A DNA stretch of 64,000 nucleotides, taken from positions 62,001 to 126,000 of the forward strand of contig LVLI01000233.1 of assembly GCA_001687465.1 (NCBI GenBank). The letters run 5' to 3'. A program made the translations under genes and the position numbers. The stretch comes from Halocafeteria seosinensis. Taxonomy: Eukaryota; Sar; Bigyra; Bicosoecida. Below are positions 1 to 13,000 of the stretch, piece after piece. Positions within the stretch are counted from its first letter, which is position 1; every line of letters begins with the position of its first letter. Under the pieces are notes generated by a model. The model was not told the DNA's origin. It was given only the letters and a program-made list of their open reading frames with translations, and ran no database searches.

Positions 1-3000
1 AATCAAAAGATTCTCTGCTGCTGCCGGTCTCTGTTAATTCAGTCACTAGCTCACGCTTCTCTTTGGCTTCATTCCTGGCGCGAAGACGTGCCCAGGCCAC
101 CGAAAAACGAAACAAACCAGCAAGACGGTTTTTGGGCTGCGTTTCCTTCTTGATGATTACATCAATTGAGCTGCTACCCGCTGCTGCAGCTTGACGCGGA
201 TTTCTGTCAGGGGTATTATTGCCGTCTGCCTCAGATGGCAGACTAAGTGCGGTGGGTAGCTGTCGGTTGTCTCTGGGAAACTCTGTTGCATGCCCACTTC
301 CGGCAACAAACGTGGTCTCAACGCCCTCCGCTTTTGGTCCTTCATTTCGTCTCTTTTCTGGTATGTTCTCAGAAAAAAGTACAGGTTTAGAGAGAAAACC
401 AATAGAAAAACTGTGGTAGGTCAATCGTGGTTTCGTAATGTCTACTTCTGCTGGTGCCCGCAAAATGCGCTCTGTACTTTGAGCATTTTCTTGCAGAGTT
501 TTGCCCCTCGATGAACCCTTAGGGAAAACATGTTGCTCACGAGGCAGTATTACCGATTGGCCGTTCTCCAAGTTCTGTATCCCATGGGGATGCCAAAGGA
601 ACGCCCTCGGGATGCCGAGGCTTGCTGAGGGGTTAATGTTGTTGCGCCATGACAATCTAAATTGCTTTACCTGTAGTTTTTGCTCTACATTACTTAGTTC
701 TGGAAGGCTTCGAAGACGAAGTTTTACATGATGTGATTTCCGATGATGGTTCCAACGGAGCACAAATGAGCGTGCGATGTCGAATCCTGCCCTGCCCGTT
801 ACTAGAAATTGGACATCATGATGAGGCTCTCTAGGGTATCTCCGTCTATCTACCACATCTTGATACGGTTCGTTGACGCAGTCTTCTTCCGCCTGACTGT
901 ACGGAGACTTGTAATCTAGCCCGACCCATGTACTGGAATCCTCGTCGAAGAGCCGATGCTTCCAGTTGTCCCAGCGCCCGATTAAGATATCAATACCTCC
1001 GATCATGGCCAATCGCTGGTCGACAACGCAGAATTTCTGATGGTGACTCCACTTAATGCTGTCGGTGGGGGTGTTTCCAACAAAGTGCTGAAGCTCTGGG
1101 TGGGTAATGAGCTGCAAGGAGGAGCGTTATGAAAACGATACAGCATAACACAAAAGCAATTACGAAAGCGAAATCTAAACCCACATGAATGTTCCTATGA
1201 TACTTTCGCATTCTCTTGTTGAAAACTGAACCCGGATAAATAGCATCTCTTAAGAATCCTACCTCAGACCACAGCAGAATATATACATGAACGCCTTCCG
1301 CGGCCTTGGAGATTAGCAAAGAGTCCAACCTGCACACAGACAAGTGTTGTCATACAGAACCCTACGGACGCATCTTAGCAACTTTGCAACGAACCTATCC
1401 CGTAAAGGATTCCGTCGTAAGTAGAAAAAATCAGAGAAAAACCATCCACTGATGAAGATGTCGTACTGAGCTTTACGGAAGAGATCCACAACAAAGTCAA
1501 AGTAAGCTTCTCCGTCAACTAATGGACAGACGGGCACATGGGGAGACCACGGTTGTGCAGGCAAGTACGGATTGTGTAGTCGGGAATCACCACTATATTC
1601 GTCGATATTGAAATGAGTCCAAATATTCTCAAACTGGGGGATATTCTCTCGATGTATGGTGAAAGTCTTGTCATCGTCGTCGTTGTCTCCTTCCAGTTCC
1701 AAAGAAAACCCCTGAGTCCCCTGACACGTCTGTTCCAGCAGCGCTCCGTATTGCGCTTGACGGTATTGGAACTCTATCTGGCTGTACAATTGAAAGCATT
1801 CCACGGGACTAGGACTAATCCCGGGATATTCCTCGTGTCCTTTTAGATCTTCAGTCGGAGATTCCACATGACTCTTCATTTCAGACTCTTCCTCTGACCA
1901 CGTGACGAAGCCTGTAAACAGACAGTATCCAGGAAACGAGGATTCCTGAGACGAAGAGGATGCCATAGAAAAAAAAGAACTCAGATCACACATGGGCCTA
2001 AAAGAAGGATGGTCGCGGCCATCTACTGCACTGGTAGCTGTCCCCAGATCAGGGACTAAATCCCCATTGTATCGCTTGTTAGTATAGGCTTCGGAAGTAC
2101 ACCAAACGCAATCCTCCAAATGATACCGAGATTTAACGGGGGCAAAGCTTCTCAGACAGCTCAAACATCTATGAATATAGCGCCTACAGTAGCCGCAGCT
2201 GTATAAATCCACTCCATCAGCAAATAAACGGCAACCATTAATGATCTCGTGCTGACAGTCGTGGCCACAAAATGAGCATAGACCATGAGGGTCTTTTAGC
2301 ACTCGCGGAGTTTCCCCAAAATGGTTAATATTAAATTCTTGCCTAGAGCTCTTATGGTGGGCTGCACACCTAACTTTGTTAAATCGAGTCCTTGAGCTGC
2401 AGAAGAAGCACTGTTGATTCCATTTTCCACAATTTTCACAAACCATGATGTCGCGATTCACAACCCCTTGTTCCACCAAAGCGTGATAAGAGTACTGAAA
2501 GCAATATGAACAATATGCTCTTTTCCAAGTCTGTTCCGCTAGCCTTGCTGCCAGCTTTGTTTCTGTTGCCTTAGGGGTCGCTGCGCCACCAAGCTCCCGT
2601 TGTTCCTCTTCATACCCATCATTCTGAGCCCTTGCTCGCAGAGATGCACAAGCCTGGCAAAAGCGGATTAGATGATTTCGTAATCCAAAGATACCTTTAC
2701 AGGAACGCTCGTCTTTTGCCCAATTCATAAAACCCGCCCTGCTGATGAACGGGCCACATGATCCAATCCAGTACATAGGCGAGTTTCCTAAGGCCAATCT
2801 TGTCCGTTCACTTCTGGAGTCGGTCTTGGATGTATGTTGCGAAGGAAAATTTGCGTCAAATTGGTCCAGCAAACTTTCTTGGTTATGAGTAGGGTATCCG
2901 AGTGATCCCGGCAGCTCGCGAATTAGGTGCAAGAGTCTGCTGCGGACAATGTGCAACGGAAGTATCGGCAACAACACCGCCTCATCGGAGTGAACGCTTT

Positions 3001-3898
3001 TCAGGCCACCATGGATCTCTAAGTCCTCCAACCCTTTAGCTTCGGACATGGCTACGTGAAGTTGTCTTGTTGACTGGTTCCTCTTTACAATGAGTTGAAC
3101 TTGCTCCTGATACCGAGGTGCGACGTAAACTAACACTTGATCAGGGAGTTCAGTTCGCTCGAACGCTGCGGATGCAACACCGAATATGAGGGAGCTAAGC
3201 ACTAACATGTGATCAGTCTGGTTATTGGAGATATTCAAACTCAAAAAGAGCAAGTACTGCTCTAGCGTTGGTTCTTTTCTTCCTCGCTTTTGGGTGGAGT
3301 CGGGCAGATTGTTTGAGTCTGGTTCAATTTCTTCCTGTAGGCGATCCAGCAGCGGAAGAGGGCTATTTCTAGACAAGGAAGAGCTATCCCGCAGCGCCGC
3401 ACAAACGCAAATGGCCTTAACCAAAATTTCAGGCAGGTGACCGTGCAGTGCATGCCGTACATCCTCTCGGCGATACGTCCTGTACAATTCCGAGTCTTGT
3501 GGCAGACCGACTCCCAACAACGGATTCACACATTCGGCATTCACGCATTTCGCTCGATTTGCGTCGACCTGGGTACCATTGCTAGTATCTGAGGTTTTCG
3601 AGCCGGGCGCTTGGGAGCTTGTATCCTCCAGGGTTTGGAAGGGGCTGGCATACCGGAAGAAGTGGTCAATCATTGCCAACAGCGCCGTACGTCCAAGCCC
3701 CGTGCGTTCCACCCATTCCAGCAGTGCCCCCCTCCGGATGTACAAGTGTGCATCTCCTCGCAACAGAGCCGATTTACCATTCTCGGTACTTTGTTGCGAA
3801 TTCGGCAGCGTATGGCGGTCCCTGGAAGAAGTCCTCTTTACGGAGCTGGGTGGGTGCGACGCGGTCGCCGCCTTCTCACGGCTGCTGCCGTTCCCCAT
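1..3898 (-). CDS. Phospholipase D family protein with Cys-rich N-terminal region (3' part beyond window)
   Basis: Three exons, read right to left: 3898-1395, 1329-1185 and 1111 to the left edge, giving 1253 residues without a stop. PLD enzymes hydrolyse phosphatidylcholine-type lipids to phosphatidic acid at membranes. The catalytic half starts near the end of exon 1 (a GWFFSDF segment matching the GWWLSPE region of PLD1/zeta types). The first HKD motif (HQKFCVVD, followed by a GGIDI segment) lies at about 1020-1055. The second HKD must lie left of position 1. Residues about 458-600 hold seven CxxC pairs plus extra Cys and His, which looks like tandem zinc ribbons. I see no PX or C2 domain. 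The introns are 65 and 73 nt; the first restores the RLDSLL segment typical of PLDs. Confident for PLD; the role of the Cys-rich region is unknown. Confidence 0.88.
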
Positions 3899-4164
3899 TG
3901 CACGTTACGATGTCCCTCTCCGTCCTATCTCATGCATATCTTCAATTGAAACAAGAAAATGGGTCTGCCTTGCCGAAACAATTCATTAACCTTATGTAGC
4001 ACTCTATAAACAGTGTTGAAGTTGGAGGGGGATCAGTGAGTCATCCACCGCAGATGTCATGACAGGAAGCAACTAAGAACTTAGTCTAAGGGTACCTATA
4101 TTGACCGTAATGAAAAAACGGTGTATTCGTAGGGATTTTAATTTGGAGATACCGACGCGCACAG

Positions 4165-4990
4165 TTAATAGCCCCTTGGATTAAGATCTGCTTTCTTGAT
4201 TCTAGGAGCCTCCTTCTTAAATCGATTGAGAGCGTCTTTTTCTTCCTGTGTCATATCGCGCAGTACGACGGTAAGTCTACTATATCGTAATCTCTCTATT
4301 CCCATTCTAGCTGCGATTGGTTTTACCCCAGAAGACGCAGTTGGTCGTGAAAACATAGACGTTCACACCACCCATAGTTGCTTACCTCTGGCGTGGATAT
4401 TCGGTCGCTTAGGTTGTGGTCCGTCTTTTCCCACATATGCATTATGCACGAGCAAGTCGTCCGTGGATAGGTCATGGTAAAAATCAGCTTTTTGAGAGGC
4501 TCGTTTAATTGCCTGGCCAACAATTGCTCCTCTTCGTTTTTCTGAGAACCGCATTTGAGCGATGGCTTCATTGACTCCAAGTCCTCTTATCTGAAACTAC
4601 GTGAACACTCATGCGTGAAAATACAAGCGGCAACTAAAGATACCGTTGCATTATCAATATGGGACGTACCTGCCTGGCAAGTAAACTGAGTTTTTTCGTA
4701 TGTCCTTTAATCCTCCTTTTCACGTACCACGAGAGTTTAGACCCGGGGGGCGCTTCGATTTGCTCCTCCGGTTCCACCACTTCCTCTACTGTATATCCGC
4801 CGCTCGGTCCAGGAGGTTGTTGTTCTTGACTAAAAGTAGTCTCGTGGGGCCTCCGTTCGGTTGTAATCTTCCTATATGGAGTAGTATAACCCATTCCAGC
4901 TTGGGACACCCAAGCCGGTCGTACCGTGTTAAGCACATTTTTCGCTCCTCCTATCCTCCACCAACGAGTCAATGCGCTTCTAATCATCAT
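4165..4990 (-). CDS. Mitochondrial large-subunit ribosomal protein uL22m
   Basis: Three exons: 4990-4670, 4590-4386 and 4310-4165 (223 aa). The L22 core is clear. GLGVNEAIAQMRFSEKRRG is the helix that in bacteria reads like xxVDEALxILxFxPKK. It is followed by a GPxPKR segment and ARGxARMGIERLRYSRLTVVL, the final beta-hairpin, in the usual order. A positively charged, weakly conserved N-terminus of about 80 residues (RSALTRWWRIG) fits a mitochondrial targeting peptide; a plastid destination cannot be excluded. uL22 lines the peptide exit tunnel of the large subunit. Two adjacent Met codons (4990, 4987) could start translation. Introns are 79 and 75 nt. It is divergent from the HSP90 gene, with 245 bp between start codons. 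Confidence 0.85.
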
Positions 4991-5235
4991 TCTCAGCTAT
5001 ACCTTCCTCCCATGATATAATAATTCAATTCTAAACCTTTCCTTTTCCTTTGTGACCTGGTTAAGCCTGACAAGACGACAATCTTTTATCAGCTTCACTT
5101 CTGACACCACCTCGTTCCATTTCCATGTTCCATGGCTGTTAAACGTACACTCTGGTGGTATCAGCAGATTGTTTGTACCGAATTTCATTCATGGGCAACT
5201 GTTGGCTGTACGCGTAGAAATATCTGCTTGTGAAG
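4991..5235. promoter_or_regulatory. Shared divergent promoter of uL22m and TRAP1
   Basis: The 245 bp separate two divergently transcribed genes for mitochondrial proteins, so both promoters must lie here or in the first exons. I see no clear TATA box. Co-regulation is inference. Confidence 0.5.
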
Positions 5236-8200
5236 ATGCTGCGAAAAAATTGCTCGTGCTCGTCGTCCACGTGGGCGCGATTTGCGCAGACGAGTCCAAT
5301 TCGCGCCTATAACCAGAGACTTCGACGTCCGCTGTCGTATGGACTTCGCTTGCTGAACACCAATTGTTCGGCACAAAACATCCACCATCAACCTGCAGGC
5401 ATCTTTTCGTCGCTATCGTCGATCTCCACGGCGCCCCAACTTCGAACGACAGGGAGCAATGAGGTGTTTGCTTCCTCACCTTTAGCAAGACATTCTTCCA
5501 CCATGTACTTTTCGTCTTCGTCCAACACAGGGGAAACAGAGGAAGCGGCTCCCAAAAAGGAGCAGCCAGAGGAAAGAATACTGGAAGGACAAGGTACGCT
5601 GGTACAACTTTCGACTTTATAGAATAATCGAATAAACTTTGTTCTGAAAATATGTGCAGCCGAGAAGCACTCCTTCCAAGCCGAGACGAAAGAATTGCTT
5701 AGCATTGTCACAAATGCCTTGTATACGGACCGCCACGTGTTTATTCGGTAAGTTCGTCTGTGTCTGAGGGAAGGCTTCGGTAGTACGCTTCACGTCTGTT
5801 TTCGGAAACAGAGAACTAATCTCAAACGCGGCCGACGCCGCTGAAAAGTTGCGCCATCGTCAGACTAGTGGCGAATCTGTGATCGACCCTTCGAAAGAAC
5901 TAGAGATTCGTATCGAGACAGATGAAGCTTCCGGGATGTTTTCTATCTACGATTCCGGCGTTGGGTTGGACCATGATGAACTGGTTGAGAATCTGGGCAC
6001 CATAGCGCATAGTGGCTCAAAGAAGTTTTTGGAAAAGTTGAAAGAACAAAAGAGTGCTAATGATATTAAATCCAATCTCATTGGTCAATTCGGCGTCGGT
6101 TTTTACTCGACGTTTATGGTAGCCGAGGAAGTAAAGGTGTATTCTTTGAGTGGTGATCCTGACAAAGCCAAAGCCCACATGTGGTATAGCAAAGGAGATG
6201 GAGCATACGAAATTTACCCTGCTGAAAACGTATCAAGAGGAACGAAAATTGTTGCTAAGCTAAAGGAAGATGCGAAGGAGTTTGCGAATGAAAAGACGGT
6301 AGAAGAGACTATCCAGAAATACTCCAATTACGTCAATTTTCCGATATATCTGAATGGGAGGAAAGTGAACTCCGTTCAAGCAGTTTGGGCACTCCCACCC
6401 TCGCAAGTAACCGACGAGATGTATAATGGTAAGGCACTCCGTAGAATTTTGCGGCAAACATTTGTGTGAATGAAGCCTGTCTTCTTTTACTGCAGAATTC
6501 TACAAATACAAGACCAAAGCGTGGGACAACCCTCTATACCGACTGCACTTCCAGTCGGACGCGCCAATTGACTTAAAGGCGTTATTCTTTGTACCAGAGA
6601 TGTCAGAGGTAGGTTGAATGTTTTGGTATCCTGTGATGTCTCTTCTTTTCCTTTTTACCGGCTGCAACCTTATATAAGTCTGCGCCACTATTTTACATTT
6701 GGTTTGGTGTGGAAGAGCCGGTTGCACATAGTAATTCGGGTGGTCACGGTCGGAAGCCGAGGCTTTCGCACTGTGTTTCGGTTATGGGTGTCACCCACAC
6801 TCATAATTGAGTCGACGCCATTCACATTAGGTCTTCTCTCTTTTGGAGTGATAATTCTTCTTATATTGTGCTTACGCAGGAGGGATTCGGACTTGGAAGA
6901 ATGAAAGCAGGCGTGGACTTATACTCCAAGCGGGTTCTTATCGAACCCGAGTCCAAGGTAATGCCCGAATGGCTAAGGTTTTTGAAAGGAGTTGTTGATA
7001 GCGAAGATCTCCCATTAAATATCAGTAGGGAAGGCATGCAAGATTCATCACTGCTACGACGCATTCGTTCGGTACTGACGAGGAAGGTTCTGCGTTTTCT
7101 CGAAGGTGAAATCAAGAATGACAGGCAAAAGTATGAGAAATTCTTTAATGAGTTTGGCACGTTGCTGAAAGAAGGAGCCTGCTCTGACCAAGCTTACCAA
7201 ACAGAAATTGCCAAATTGCTCCTATTCGAATCTTCTGCACTTCCAGCGGGGCAACTTACCACCCTCGATGAGTATATCAGTCGAAGCAAACCGGGTCAAA
7301 ACCAGATTTATTACCTGGTCGCTCCTCACCGTGGGCTTGCGGATGCGTCCCCCTACATGGAAGCATTTAAACCCAAAGATGGTGAAGAGGGTGACACGGA
7401 AGTCTTGTACCTGTATAACCCTATCGATGATTTTGTCATGAATAATTTGAACTCCTATAATGGACGAAAGCTGCTGACGATCGAATCTAGCGAGGCCAAA
7501 CCTGAAGAATCAAAAGACGATGAGAAGAAACCAGATAGCAAAGACGAGACAGAAAAGTCGGAAAAAGACGAAGCTGAAGGACAATCAGATCCTTTGGGTG
7601 CTCCGAAGAAACTGTCAAAGGCCATGATTAGCGAACTGAGTGATTGGCTTACCTCGGAAGCGTTACCCCAGAAACTGAAAGCGGTTAAATCGACTAACCG
7701 TCTTCGATCCTCTCCAGCAGTAATCACTGATCATGAGTCTAGTAGTTTGAGGAGGATGATGCGGATGATGGACGCTCAACAGAGGAAGGACAGCGAGAGT
7801 CCCCGCGCTGAAGATAACATGCTTCCGAAACAGACTCTGGAAATTAATCCAGATCACCCAATCATTCGTCGAATGTACTCGCTGATGCATACACAAACAG
7901 ATGTTGCACGATCTACGGCCGAGCAATTGTTCGACAATGCTATTATCGCAGCGGGCCTGATGGATGACCCGCGCGGAATGTTGCCTCGTTTGAACTCCAT
8001 GATGGAACAAATGCTAGGTGTGACTCTTGAACGAGATACCCTGAAAGGCAGTCACGAAAAGATTGTAATGGATAAGGACCCAGAAGGCCGCTCAAAGAGA
8101 CATGCAGATGACAAAGAAGTTGAGTTTGAAGCTACCAAGGAAGCTATTGATGACGCAATGGCTGACGAAGCAGTCAAGTCTAAAATTAACGAATCCCTAA

Positions 8201-8244
8201 ACAATTCGTCGGAAACTACTGACTATGTGCATGGAAAGAAGTAG
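5236..8244 (+). CDS. TRAP1: Mitochondrial HSP90 (TRAP1/HSP75 type)
   Basis: Five exons: 5236-5593, 5660-5747, 5812-6428, 6496-6608 and 6880-8244 (846 aa). It is an ATP-dependent chaperone. After a Ser/Arg-rich N-terminus of about 120 residues, the GHKL ATPase domain follows with the helix ELISNAADAAEKL (Asn that coordinates Mg), the DSGVGL motif and the lid loop GQFGVGFYS. The middle domain has EGFGLGRMKAGVDLYSKRV and LPLNISREG, which are HSP90 signatures. No C-terminal MEEVD is present, as expected for an organellar form. ATG 5236 is chosen; the frame is open to a GTG at 5230. Two oddities: a Lys/Asp/Glu/Ser-rich insert of about 40 residues between middle and C-terminal domains (about 7486-7600), and a charged extension of about 60 residues after the dimerisation domain. 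Intron 4 (271 nt) is unusually long here. Confidence 0.93.
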
Positions 8245-8308
8245 CTCGATATTTTAGAAGCGCCATGAATAGTATCCAGAAATACACAGTATATTGTTAC
8301 TTTTGCAC

Positions 8309-9744
8309 TTAGAGTGATGAACCACGACTACTCCTCTCGCGATGTTTAGAACTAGACCTTCGCCGCCCATGGCTCGATTTATGTCTCTTGGACTTGTGGC
8401 GTTTCCTGTCTTTGGAAGAGGAGCTGCTTGACTTGTCTCCGCAGCGTTTAGAATGTGATCTTCGTCTTTCGCCGTCGTGGTTATCCAAATGGCGACTAGC
8501 TCCAGAAGTAGCAGGCCTACTCGGGTCACCCAATAAATCTTTTGAATTGACGGAACTAGGTCCCCCGTAGTTATGCTTTTCTTTCATTTGCTGAATTAGT
8601 AGATCTTTGAGTCTACCACGGTCCAAGGATTCAGGAGCGGCCACGTTAGGAAACCGGTCCTCGGTTTGGGAGCTTGAGCTTGTATTCGGTAAATCACGTC
8701 CAGCATTGAGCCCCAGGGTACGGAGCTTTTCTTGTACTCTTTGTAGACTCTCCCGTGCCGTTTGATGGTTCTCGTTCAACCTCAAAGCTTGGGAGAGAAT
8801 CTGTTCGGATTCCTTTATCTCGCGGCGAAGTTCATATCTGCAAGACTTCGTTTCACCTGGCCGATTTGTCGCAAAGAGTTGCGATTGCGGTAAACTTACA
8901 CTTCTGCTTTTATCAAGTAAGCTTCGATGGTATCTTTCTCTAGCGCTAGTGCTTGGTCGCAACACTTGAGGGCTTCTTTGTAGTAGCCTTGCTCCAAAGC
9001 TTGCCGTGCTTTCTGGGTTCTGCGGAAAAAAGAAAGCTGGTGCCCACTTCGGTCCCAACAACGGTTATCACAATCCGCGGCTGACCTGTGTTGAGCCCAC
9101 TCGCGGGACTGAAGCACATAAAGAGTGTCGTAGCGCCATCGGTTGGTCGGGTTCTCGGTCCTTTCAGGTTCCTGCCGTGTATGAACGCTACTCATTCCTT
9201 CATTTTCGGCATCGATACCGCCGCTTGCAACAGGAAGTTTAGGCGACAAGTCATCCAGATTTCCGTGTAGCAAAGACCTATGTTCCTCCACTCCAAATGC
9301 GCGAAGCATGTTGACATACGATTTGGGATTCCTGAAGGCATTGTCGCGTGTCAACTGGTCAATGTACGCATTCCCCTGCACAGGAGCTCCTGCCGCCATC
9401 TCTTCCAAAGGCGGCAGAAATGAAAATGCATAAATTTCTTGATGGTCATCACCAGAATCGACATTCACTTCATGTCGAGTTTTGCTTCGAATCATTTCCT
9501 TCGTGAAGCCGCCGGGCACAGTTTGACACGACCCGTCAAATTTCATTTCTTGAGGCTCCCCGGACAGCAGAAACGAGGTATCTAATACGCCTACTCTGTA
9601 CAAGTACTGAGAAATCGTTCGTGTCACTATTTCCTTCGCGTCCGTATCAGTACCGCTTTCGCTTTCTCTGTGGACAGCAGCTGCTGATTCTTCCATCAAT
9701 GCCTCAATGGCATCGTCGACGTCCGTGATGGTCGGTGCAGTCAT
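8309..9744 (-). CDS. TPR protein with Ser/Arg/Lys-rich tail
   Basis: Two exons, 9744-8900 and 8837-8309, joined by a 62-nt intron (GAAGT|GTAAGT ... TTGCAG|ATATG), giving 457 aa. The N-terminal 200 residues are acidic and not recognised. Residues about 235-320 form two or more tetratricopeptide repeats (RQALEQGYYKEALKCCDQAL; ILSQALRLNENHQTARESL). The last 70 residues are an RS/KHKS-type low-complexity tail like those of splicing factors and SR-like proteins. A TPR followed by such a tail recalls animal TTC14, but I see no S1 domain, so orthology is not claimed. A nuclear, RNA-processing role is inference from the tail. It converges on TRAP1 with 64 bp between stop codons and is divergent from the RhoGEF gene. 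Confidence 0.8.
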
Positions 9745-10066
9745 CGTGGAGGGGCCACGTAGTCGAGATTAAGCGTGCACTCACTCATATATCCGTTACC
9801 GAGCGCGTGTACTACGGACAACAAAGGATGCCCATCAACAAAGTCACTGTTGTTGAATTCCTCTTTGCTGCTGCTTTGGATTCCTCCCGTATTGATTGAT
9901 TGCAAAGAAGGAAGCGTCAAACATTTCGTCTACTTACTAAACGGTCGTGAACTTCAACTTCAACATGAGAGATCAACATACTATCCAGAGCACCCTTATA
10001 AGCCCGTTTCGTAGTGAATTCGGGCGTTTGTGCCATTGCCTTGTACCTGCACGACGAGCAGTTAAG
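9745..10066. promoter_or_regulatory. Divergent promoter region (TPR/RS gene and RhoGEF-CKK gene)
   Basis: This 322-bp intergenic region holds a TATA-like CTTATAAG at about 9995-10002, 65 bp upstream of ATG 10067 on the plus strand. That supports the downstream ATG over the in-frame one near 9965. Nothing else is recognisable. Confidence 0.4.
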
Positions 10067-13000
10067 ATGTCGTTGTCCTCGGTTTCGAAGGAGACCCCTA
10101 AAACGGATGGAAAGGGAGGTATGCCGAAGGCATTGAGCGCCGTTGCGGTGTCGATCCCGCGACCTTCGCCCTTCTTTCAACATACCGCTCTGTGCGAATG
10201 CGTCATTCATTACCTCCGAAATGGACCCATGGAAAACGAAGAGTCGCTCAGGGAGGTACGTTGCGTGGTCGATAGTTCAGGCTTGCTTCCGATCGTGTGG
10301 AAGACAGGGCCGACTACACACGACAAGTGTGAATTCCATGTATTATGCAGTTTATGCAAGATTGCCACACATTATGTGAGGAAAAATCGAAGGAGAACCA
10401 GCAAGATCATCTGAGGGATCCGCAATCGTTAGAACAGACCCTACAAAGCATCCATCGATTCAGCAAAGTGATACGTCCAACCGAGTCTACCGTCTGTCAA
10501 GGAAGCAACAAACGCCAGGATGGATTGACTACGGTAAGCTAGGAAAAAATTGTTTCAGAGGCCGTTTCTGGGTCGTTAGATTGGCGTTGTACTTCTCTCA
10601 GGTAAAATCTCTCTTTTCAAAGGAATTATACTTTACAAGCGTTCACAAGGAGGGCCATTTCAGGGCGATAGTACTCAAACGGGGTCACAGGTCGGCTCTT
10701 GTCATCTTCCCTTCGGACTTTTCCGAAAAGAAGATAACGCATGTCTTTTATCCAGGAGAAAGCACAAGTAGCGATGGCAGCAATGCTGAAAAGAATACGC
10801 GACCAAGTTATGCGTCGTTCGAAGGTCTGCGTAACTGTCAGGAACATTTACTTCGACTGTTTGGTGTCATAGGAGCTGGAATGTCTCATGACGATCTGGT
10901 AGATCCCTCCGAATTTAAAGCGACTGTGTTAAGGCGCAATAAGCGCCAAGCAAAAAAGAAGACGGATGAACCATCACCTAGACTGGAAAGAAGAAAAGAT
11001 ACCGATGCTCTTACCGACTCTCCAAACAGGGAAGATTCATCGGCATTTACACCCAGGAACAAAGCCCCTCCGGCACTGAAATCCGAGCAACCTGCTGAGA
11101 CCGGAAAAAGTCCTCAAACAGGAAGTATCGTTGCAGATGAACAGCAACAGCATCGTCCCATCAATTCGACACCCCGGACCTCTGGAGAAGCGCACGCGGA
11201 CCAGGATGACACGGTGAGAGATGATAAAAATAAGGAAGTGAAATCTGAGGGACAAGGGTTGAACCCTCGTGCCGCTGGATTAATTCACGAGTTGTTTAGT
11301 AGCGAGGTTAAATATGTTAAGTATCTACAGGAACTACAGTATAGTTACTCCTTGCAATTGTCACCTACTTCAGGAGCCCTTGAAGGTGGGAAGGACTCTG
11401 ATCGAAACCAGAACTTGTCGCCTCCCGAACATAGGCTCTTGTTCTCTGACGTCCCCAAACTCTTGGAAGCTCATGAAAGCCTTGAGGATTCGTTGCATGG
11501 AAGCGTTTTTGGTAGCGAACTCGCTGATGTTAGTACCGAAGATCTTTGCTCCCCCGAATACGCGAAATGTGTCCAGCTTGGAAGTACTGCTGACGTAATG
11601 GAGACATTCGCAAGAAGGCATGGACATCTCTATGAGCAATACATAGGCTATAGTTCACTTATAATATCGATGGTGAGATGGTTCCAAGCGAGACGCGCAA
11701 AGCTCTATGCTACCATCCAAAATCTTGCTCAGTCAGCAACTTCCCAGTCCTTGGAGTCACTAATAATGATGCCTGTTCAACGAATTCCACGGTACCTACT
11801 GTTGCTGAAGGATTTAAACCGAAAATTACCAGGCAGCTCTCCCGCGCGGAGTGCGCTTCAAAAGGCTATCCATGAGTTCGACAGGGTTACAAGAAATGGC
11901 GAGGCCAAGTCTACGGAAATGCTCCATCACTGTGCTCTTCTGGGTGTTGAGGCTCGTCTGAGGCCCCCTCCAGTTCCCTCTTTTACGGAGATAGATGAGA
12001 ATAAGCTGCTCTTCGAAGGTTACGTAAATAAGGTAAGCCTCACTCTATAATTATTTAGAACCCGTGAGACGATGGCTATCACATGTTCGGGTATGTCTTA
12101 CAGTTTGGTCGAAATCGGAAAAGCAAGACATACTACTGCTTCGTTACAAACGGCCAATTCATTTACGGGTCGCCCCAGAAGTATATGTTTGCAAGGAGAC
12201 GGAGCAGTAATTTTGGAACCGACTTGGATGCACACTCCCGACTCAAAGCTGATATATTTCTGACTGAGATGAAGGCAATGCACCCAGCAATTAGTGGCCG
12301 TTCTACAGCCTTATCCGATGATTTAGTTGCCCAGCGAAATTGCATCACTGTATATAACGTGTTCGACTTTGCAAACCACAAATGGCTGGGGGCTGAATTC
12401 AAGTTGGACCAGCTTCCGGACGAAGTTGCGTCTTTGTCCCGAGATCCCAAATGGAAGCACTGTTTTTACATTCGCGGCTCTCCTAAGAGTTTCGTATTCA
12501 GAGCTGCTGACCCACAGGACCGAAAGGTTTGCAAGGAAGCCCTAGAGACAGCGATCTTGCAGAGGCCTGACACTGTTGAACTCCCGCCTGATGATGTGGA
12601 AGACGAAAGCGACTATGAAGCAGATTCGGATGCTGAAGGCAAGCCAGCAGACGGGGAACCCTTACAAACCAAACCTAAACCCACTAAGCAGGAGGATGCC
12701 GGAAGGGAGTCTTTAGAATTTGAGTTACAACAGAAACGACAACACCTACAGAGACGACACAAGACGGCTACTGGTGAAAGCAGAAGCACCGTACACAGAA
12801 ACGCTCAAACAGCTCTGAAAACAATACTGCGGAAAGATGACGAAGGCAAGAATGGACACGTAAATTCTGCAGATGCCCAAGATGCAGCTCAAAACAATGG
12901 AGCGCAAAGTTCTCAAGATGCACAAGCACCAGCAGAAGCGACATCGTCATTGCCTGTCTCGAGTGCAGGAGCAGTGTCGTATGATGACGCTCCAGACCAA

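Noticed and set aside
1330-1395. A 26-nt intron (GTATGA...GTGCAG) near the end of PLD exon 1
   Set aside because: The longer 65-nt intron starting at 1394 uses the same acceptor, matches the usual intron size here and restores the conserved RLDSLL segment.
3579-3999. Overlapping plus-strand ORFs of 112-136 codons
   Set aside because: Antisense to the N-terminus of the PLD gene.
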